64,000 bases of DNA. Source: Oopsacas minuta. Lineage: Eukaryota > Porifera > Hexactinellida > Lyssacinosida > Leucopsacidae. Shown here in pieces: positions 63,856 through 64,000 of the stretch (within the stretch, counting starts at the first letter, position 1; each line of letters starts with the position of its first letter). Below the pieces are notes generated by a model. That model saw nothing but the letters and a program-made list of their open reading frames with translations. It was not told the origin of the DNA and searched no databases. The stretch is taken from contig JAKMXF010000311.1 in assembly GCA_024704765.1 (NCBI GenBank), forward strand, positions 358,426-422,425, in the 5' to 3' direction. The position numbers and the translations under genes are program-made.

Positions 63856-64000
63856 TACGAGCTGTGGACGAGGACTTAAAGGTTATTTCAAGTAGATGAA
63901 TGTAGGCGGATGGCGTTTGATTGGATTCTAGCTGAAAAGGGTGAACCGGGGGGCGTGAGAATTTTTTGGAAAACAAGGAAAGGAGCGAGAATGTCTTCCC

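Larger units (their letters stand above)
62192..64000. other. Repeat-rich tail, no convincing gene
   Basis: AT-rich DNA with two repeat arrays (62870-63236 and 63480-63855). A TATA-like 'tataaata' near 62750 precedes an ATG at 62803, but the 65-codon frame overlaps the array and has no recognisable domain. Confidence 0.5.

Overview
This is animal nuclear DNA: AT-rich, gene-dense and intron-poor. Several very long proteins sit on one exon (the CARMIL-like 1,714 aa and Munc13-like 1,201 aa genes). The introns that exist are short, with GT..AG ends. The gene set is metazoan: an interferon regulatory factor DNA-binding domain, a discoidin-domain-receptor ectodomain, an SLP-76/BLNK-type SH2 adaptor, BTBD19, cornichon and WASHC4. 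Intron poverty, AT richness and many small inverted-repeat transposons suggest a compact-genome, early-branching or simplified invertebrate (sponge-like or similar). The species cannot be told from the sequence. All multi-exon models below are mine, built by matching splice phases across GT..AG junctions by eye.

Layout. 1-667 (-): start of WASHC4. 971-6314 (-): five-exon YxxP/SH2 adaptor whose 3 kb fourth intron holds an SLC25A32-like carrier (-) and an unknown membrane protein (+). 6586-8684 (-): LRRC57 and glycogenin. 9055-9648: fold-back element, then an unknown three-exon gene (+). 11238-12418 (-): single-pass membrane protein with a 7-residue repeat. 12898-14337 (-): MFS transporter. 14701-17016 (-): DDR-like receptor with no kinase. 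18927-20566 (+): AT-hook, Asn-rich putative nuclear protein ending in two strong hairpins. 20.6-24.9 kb: gene-free with MITEs. 24911-25357 (-): cornichon. 26567-30172 (+): Munc13-like protein.

31.0-38.7 kb is a tandem array of seven genes sharing one Cys-rich domain. Three carry an N-terminal ubiquitin-like domain ending in Gly-Gly. 38804-39694 (-) is BTBD19-like. 40119-41529 (-) is a proline racemase family enzyme with two cysteines. 42636-47809 (-) is the most unusual gene: nine phase-consistent exons joining an IRF DNA-binding domain to a second proline racemase-like domain that has the same internal introns as its neighbour. 48994-54138 (-) is CARMIL and 54939-62191 (+) is BLTP2/Hobbit; they diverge from an 800-bp spacer. 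62.2-64 kb is repeat-rich with no convincing gene.

Themes. Actin and membrane-traffic genes are common (WASHC4, CARMIL, Munc13-like, cornichon, BLTP2). Signalling pieces of kinds used in immune-type pathways also occur (SH2/YxxP adaptor, kinase-less DDR with tail tyrosines, IRF fusion). Whether they act together cannot be read from the sequence. Best candidates for something undescribed are the IRF-proline racemase fusion, the ubiquitin-like/Cys-domain family and the kinase-less DDR.
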